Shown here: piece after piece, positions 5,519 through 8,739 of the stretch
Position numbering within the stretch: position 1 is the stretch's first letter
How the letters are laid out: each line of letters opens with the position of its first letter
Assembly (NCBI GenBank): GCA_029939635.1
Contig: JAOZSN010000127.1
Location: 1 to 8,739, forward strand
Reading direction: 5' to 3'
From: Deltaproteobacteria bacterium
Lineage (GTDB): Bacteria; Desulfobacterota; Desulfobulbia; Desulfobulbales; SURF-16
DNA: 8,739 bases
Notes under the pieces: model-generated
What the model was told of the DNA's origin: nothing
Seen by the model: only the letters and a program-made list of their open reading frames with translations
Database searches by the model: none
Translations under genes and position numbers: made by a program

Positions 5519-5899
5519 TTACAAGGCAAGCTGACCAAAAGCGGTCACCAGACAGCGATTCTCTCAACAGATTACCAGCGGGATCTCTCCACCGCTACTG
5601 CGGCCATGTTTGCTAGGTGGTCTCAGGAGAATTTTTTCAAATATATGCGTGAGAACTATAACCTTGACCGTCTTGTTGATTATTCAGTAAATGAAATTCC
5701 TGACACCACCAAAGTGGTATGCCCGTTATACCGGGAGGCTGACCGGGACGTAAAAAGGGTGGCTTCTCAACTGGGGCGAAAGCGCTGTGAATGCAATGAG
5801 GTTGTTTGCGTGATGATATTGAACCAGACAAGGTCATGTTACGCCTTGGGCTCGCACACTCTAACCTTATTCATTAGGTTCGTCCATGCTACAACTTGA
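5519..5899 (+). pseudogene. Transposase-like fragment, decayed at both ends
   Basis: From 5519 the frame reads LQGKLTKSGHQTAILSTD, then a DLSTATAAMFARWSQENFF block, then YMRENYNLDRLVDYSVNEIP and VVCPLYREADRDVKRVASQL. The pattern MFxRWxQENFFKYM with LDRLxDY is one I associate with a family of transposase-like proteins in delta-proteobacteria, Chlorobi and Bacteroidetes; this is from memory. There is no proper start: the open frame runs back into the terminator stem at 5479-5516, and the N-terminal part is missing. Homology-like sequence fades near 5780. After that, another frame (from about 5806, LRDDIEPDKVMLRLGLAHSN, ending at a TAG near 5875) looks more protein-like than the continuing one, which suggests a frameshift or junction. 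The nominal frame ends at TGA 5897-5899, overlapping the last codons of the opposite-strand chemoreceptor gene. Confidence 0.65.
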
Positions 5900-8072
5900 A
5901 TTGTGAAACCTCTGTTTGTAGTTTTGTGGCAAGTGTCGCAAGTTCATTTGCCGCCCCGTTTATGCCATTTGCCCCTTCTGATGTTTCTTGAGCTATATTG
6001 CTTACTCCGTGGATATTCTTTGATATGTCCTCAACCCCAGTAGTGGCTTCTTGAACACTGCCAAGGACTTCTTGTTCGATATTCGTAGCTAATTCTTGTA
6101 CGGCCCTGCTAGTCTTTTTTGTTCCTTCTGCACTTGATGCCATTGTTTGCGATACTTCATTCGTTGTTGCTGTTTGTTCCTCCACTGCTGCTGCTATGGT
6201 TGATGTTATTTCGTTAAGTTTATTGTTAATTTGGGTTGTGTGTTTGATATTTTCTACAACATCAGATGTTTGGTTTTGTATGTCTAGTATTTGGCGGGCT
6301 ATTTTTATTGTTGCATCTGCTGTCTGTTTGGCTAGATCTTTAACTTCGTTTGCGACAACAGCAAATCCTTTCCCAGCTTCTCCTGCTCGTGCGGCTTCAA
6401 TTGTAGCATTTAAAGCAAGAAGTTTTGTTTGCTCACTAATCTCTGTAATTATGTCTATAACCTTGCTGATATCACTTGCTGACTTAGTAAGTTGATTCAT
6501 TTTTTCGGTTGACTCAGAACTGGCTAGGCTTGACTGTTGGGCTTGTTCTGATGCCAAAGTACAATTTATTGCAACTTCTTGAATAGATGCCGACATTTCA
6601 CCAATAGCTGTAGCCACCGCACCAATATTGTAAGACATTTCTTCTGCACTCAATGATATCTCTTTAGTATTTGTTGACATCATCCCAGCAGTACCATGAA
6701 CTGTTTGCATGTTAGCTGTTATTTCTTCTGATGCAGCAGCGACTGCATTGGACTGAGTTGTTAACTCCTCGGCACTTGTATTCATCTGTGCTGCTGTTGC
6801 TGAAAGTTCTTCTGATGATGCGGCAACTTGCGAGCTGTTTTCACTGATTGTTGTGAGCATAGCACGCAGCTGTTTTGTCATTTTATTTAAAGCACTTGCT
6901 AATTGCCCTACTTCATCTTTTTGATCTATTGCAAGATTACCAGACAAATCACCATTGGCGATATTCTCTGCAAACTGGCATGCGCCAATAAGAGGTTTTG
7001 CAATTTGTCTAGCGACCAAGAAAGCAATAATAGCCACAATCATCGATAGAACCACACCTACAATTATGACATTTATGATAATTTCGTTTATAGGCTTAAC
7101 AACTTCAGCCTCACCAATTTCAGAGAGAATAGCCCATTTAATACCAGGCAAATCAAGGGGGGCATAGGCAGAGAGGACAGGATGTCCGTTATAGTCGATG
7201 ATAACATGACTTGCTTTTTTACCAGCCAAAGCATTTGAGGCCGCTTCAGTATCAACTTTACCTGTGTTCGGGTTGGCAAAAGAGGCAACAACAGTATGAT
7301 TTGTCTGATCAAGAAATGAATCTGAGCGCATAAGCAGGTCAGAGCCAATAAGATAGCTTTCTCCTGTTTCTCCCATCCCTGTGCGTTCGCTCATTATATT
7401 ATTGATAGCTTCGATGGAAAGTTGCAGAGCGACGACTCCAACAACTTGACCATTTTCCATGATTGGTGCAGCTACAAATTGTGCAGGGGTATCATTAGTT
7501 GGTGCATATGGTTTTGTGTCAGATAAGGCTACTTCGCCTCGGCTTGCCCGAAGCCACACATCATGTAATGATGACTCAATTTCTTTTGCCCGGTGACCAA
7601 AGTCAGCCTCCTTGGTTACAGAGAAACTGGTGTCTCCATGCTCGAGAGAAAGTAGAAAAATGTCATAGTATGAATATTGCTCCATATAATATTTGAAAAA
7701 GGAAAAATATTTATCATGGACTTTTTTATAAGCCTGTGGCGCATCATATTTCTCGTTTGTGTAACCTTTAAATTGACCACTAGCTGTACCGCCACCTGCG
7801 TTCAATGCTGCATCTAAATCTTTGAATGCCTGCAACACAAAAGGATCGTTGGCAAGTACCCTGACATCACCCATTCGTTCATTAAAAAAAGATGTAATTT
7901 GTTTACTCTTTATAGTTCTAATGGCTTCAAGTTGATGATAAGATCCGTTCATTAATGCCTTGGTTGCAAAATTGACGGCAATATAACTGGCAATAGTTAA
8001 CGGCACAACCGCTGCAACAATAAATAAAGCTATGAGTTTCGGTTTGAGGGTAATGTCTTTTAATGATGGCAT
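5889..8072 (-). CDS. Methyl-accepting chemotaxis protein with Cache-type periplasmic sensor
   Basis: The protein is 727 aa. AAGGA lies 7 nt before the ATG at 8072 on the minus strand. TM1 is at about 13-35 (LIALFIVAAVVPLTIASYIAV). The periplasmic domain spans about 36-330 and has double-Cache hallmarks: GMGETGESYLIGSDLLMRSDS (232-252, key residues G-E-S-Y-L and M-R-S-D) and YAPLDLPGIKWAILSEI (303-319). TM2 is at 331-354, HAMP at about 355-407 (ARQIAKPL at its start, DEVGQL near its end), then a long coiled-coil signalling domain. The hairpin tip is about 544-577, QTKLLALNATIEAARAGEAG followed by KGFAVVANEV, with Lys replacing the usual Asn in QTN. It senses a periplasmic ligand (unknown; Cache domains often bind amino acids or organic acids) and controls CheA/CheW. 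The C-terminus, EVSQFKL, lacks a CheR/CheB-docking pentapeptide. No che genes are nearby, so it must feed a pathway encoded elsewhere. It is convergent with the left-hand genes and visibly more AT-rich than them. Confidence 0.96.
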   Translation of the reverse strand: MPSLKDITLKPKLIALFIVAAVVPLTIASYIAVNFATKALMNGSYHQLEAIRTIKSKQITSFFNERMGDVRVLANDPFVLQAFKDLDAALNAGGGTASGQFKGYTNEKYDAPQAYKKVHDKYFSFFKYYMEQYSYYDIFLLSLEHGDTSFSVTKEADFGHRAKEIESSLHDVWLRASRGEVALSDTKPYAPTNDTPAQFVAAPIMENGQVVGVVALQLSIEAINNIMSERTGMGETGESYLIGSDLLMRSDSFLDQTNHTVVASFANPNTGKVDTEAASNALAGKKASHVIIDYNGHPVLSAYAPLDLPGIKWAILSEIGEAEVVKPINEIIINVIIVGVVLSMIVAIIAFLVARQIAKPLIGACQFAENIANGDLSGNLAIDQKDEVGQLASALNKMTKQLRAMLTTISENSSQVAASSEELSATAAQMNTSAEELTTQSNAVAAASEEITANMQTVHGTAGMMSTNTKEISLSAEEMSYNIGAVATAIGEMSASIQEVAINCTLASEQAQQSSLASSESTEKMNQLTKSASDISKVIDIITEISEQTKLLALNATIEAARAGEAGKGFAVVANEVKDLAKQTADATIKIARQILDIQNQTSDVVENIKHTTQINNKLNEITSTIAAAVEEQTATTNEVSQTMASSAEGTKKTSRAVQELATNIEQEVLGSVQEATTGVEDISKNIHGVSNIAQETSEGANGINGAANELATLATKLQTEVSQFKL

Positions 8073-8108
8073 TTTATTATCCTTAAATTAAGTTGAATGT
8101 GAATAATT

Positions 8109-8138
8109 ATTATGCGTGGGAATATTGTTGAATGTCAA
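8109..8138 (-). promoter_or_regulatory. Sigma70-like promoter of the chemoreceptor gene
   Basis: On the minus strand, TTGACA (8138-8133) is followed by 18 bases and then CATAAT (8114-8109). That is a perfect -35 box and a 5 of 6 -10 box. It predicts a transcript start near 8102 and a leader of about 30 nt before the ATG at 8072. Many chemotaxis genes use sigma28 or sigma54; I saw no convincing match to either. Confidence 0.55.
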
Positions 8139-8319
8139 TATTGAGATATTTTTTTTAAACCGAACGCCAAAGTTAACCCGCCCGCCAACGAGCTGCCTAC
8201 CAACTTTGAGCGAATCTAAGTCTTTGGTTAAACATCGAAAAAACACACGTGCTCGCAGGTCGTGTTGAACGAAGCCGCTTTGCGGCAGGCAAAGCATAAA
8301 TTACCGTCACCACCATAAG
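8139..8319. other. Noncoding gap between the chemoreceptor promoter and the IS91 remnant
   Basis: No gene with supporting features is visible. The gap holds AAAGTT (8169-8174) and AACTTT (8202-8207) as an inverted repeat spaced by 27 bases, each arm with a CG a few bases outside it. It also holds a compact hairpin, GCCGC-TTT-GCGGC (8274-8286), with no T-run. It may contain the insertion junction of the IS91-like fragment; no clean element end was recognised. Confidence 0.4.
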
Positions 8320-8739
8320 ATGCGTATTCCAAAGAGATGCCCAGGGAAGTGGGTCGTAGACAGCAAGGATGTGGGAGTGGTAACAAGGCTCTTATTTATC
8401 TCGGCAGATACTTATATAAAGGCGTTATTCCGGAAAAAGACATATTATCTTGCGATGATGTTAGTGTCACCTACCGGTATGTAGACTCAGGCAGCAAAAA
8501 GGTGCAGATCAAAACCGTTAGTGGGGCCAAGTTCTTGTATCTGCTGATGCTGCATATCCTACCCAAAGGATTTCGGAGGACAAGATGTTACGGATTCCTG
8601 CATCCATGCAGTAAAAAGATGATCAAATTGCTCCAACTTATATTAAGGCTGAATCCGATACGCCTGATAATCAAAACAAAACAGAGACCAAAACACATGG
8701 GCCATCAGGAAATACAGCAGAAAGTCACTTGGCTCCACC
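8320..8739 (+). pseudogene. IS91-family (Y2/HUH) transposase, C-terminal fragment with a -1 frameshift
   Basis: Frame 1 reads KRCPGKWVVDSKDVG (8332-8376). The homology then continues in frame 3 from 8376 as SGNKALIYLGRYLYKGVIPE, followed by TYRYVDSGSKK, LPKGFRRTRCYGFLHP and KKMIKLLQLILRL. Together these match the C-terminal half of IS91-family transposases (family layout: WVVDCK..GxGxxALxYLxRYLYRGVI, then LPKGFRRxRxYGFLH). The shift is explained by one missing A near 8376 (GTG GGA AGT GGT would restore the frame). The Y-x3-Y catalytic pair (YLGRY) is retained. The N-terminal HUH nuclease half is absent: upstream sequence is the chemoreceptor promoter region. Frame 3 stays open to the window edge, so the 3' end is not seen. 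The frameshift and missing N-terminus indicate an inactive remnant. Confidence 0.85.

Noticed and set aside
5863..5880. Terminator of the chemoreceptor gene
   Set aside because: AACCT/AGGTT forms only a 5-bp stem and no T-run follows on the minus strand.
8160..8236. Integron attC-like site
   Set aside because: GTTTAAC/GTTAAAC-like heptamers occur, but no matching partner heptamer and stem of the right spacing could be drawn, and no cassette structure is present.
8088..8297. 69-aa minus-strand ORF upstream of the chemoreceptor
   Set aside because: It covers the predicted promoter and noncoding repeats and has no recognisable sequence features.

Overview
The window looks like accessory or plasmid-like DNA from a Gram-negative, probably delta-type proteobacterium (Desulfobacterota; this is inference). 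The supporting signs are a TraT-family outer-membrane lipoprotein, an exported protein with a VPLPA/PEP-CTERM-type tail, a Cache-type chemoreceptor, and transposase remnants that interrupt the gene order. No rRNA, tRNA or CRISPR array is visible.

Layout, left to right. (1) Positions 1-3106, + strand: a helicase/type IA topoisomerase locus, cut by the left edge. The first reading frame is open from base 1. It carries the C-terminal motifs of a UPF1/DNA2-like superfamily 1 helicase fused to a Toprim domain and the first topoisomerase IA core segments. The homology then jumps by +1 into a second ORF with its own Shine-Dalgarno and ATG (1598), which carries the catalytic-tyrosine motif SYPRT at residues 5-9. 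A third ORF (2384-3106), in the same frame as the second but separated from it by one TGA, carries the GIGRPST segment and the C-terminal core. One topoisomerase is therefore spread over three reading frames, closed by an intrinsic terminator. (2) 3206-3829: a membrane-anchored, extremely acidic Asp/Ser/Cys-rich repeat protein with one Lys and no Arg. (3) 3830-5516: two envelope genes, traT and a VPLPA-CTERM-like protein. Each is preceded by a hairpin and the same short leader (TTCACATC, 4-5 nt, TATAAAGGA). A strong G/C hairpin terminator follows. (4) 5519-5890: a decayed transposase fragment. (5) 5889-8072, - strand: a full-length methyl-accepting chemotaxis protein with its own sigma70-like promoter. 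(6) 8320-8739: the C-terminal part of an IS91-family (Y2) transposase with a -1 frameshift, running off the right edge.

How the genes fit together. The helicase-topoisomerase locus would act on DNA, possibly to manage supercoiling or strand passage for a mobile replicon. TraT is the classic surface-exclusion lipoprotein of conjugative plasmids. The acidic protein and the CTERM protein are exported or surface-facing. The chemoreceptor is visibly more AT-rich than the left half and is bracketed by transposase debris, so it may be a separate acquisition.

The best candidate for something undescribed is the three-part split of the helicase-fused topoisomerase IA. The acidic Asp/Ser/Cys protein is second. 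The two related leaders in front of traT and the CTERM gene are third. All family assignments come from motif reading, not from database searches.
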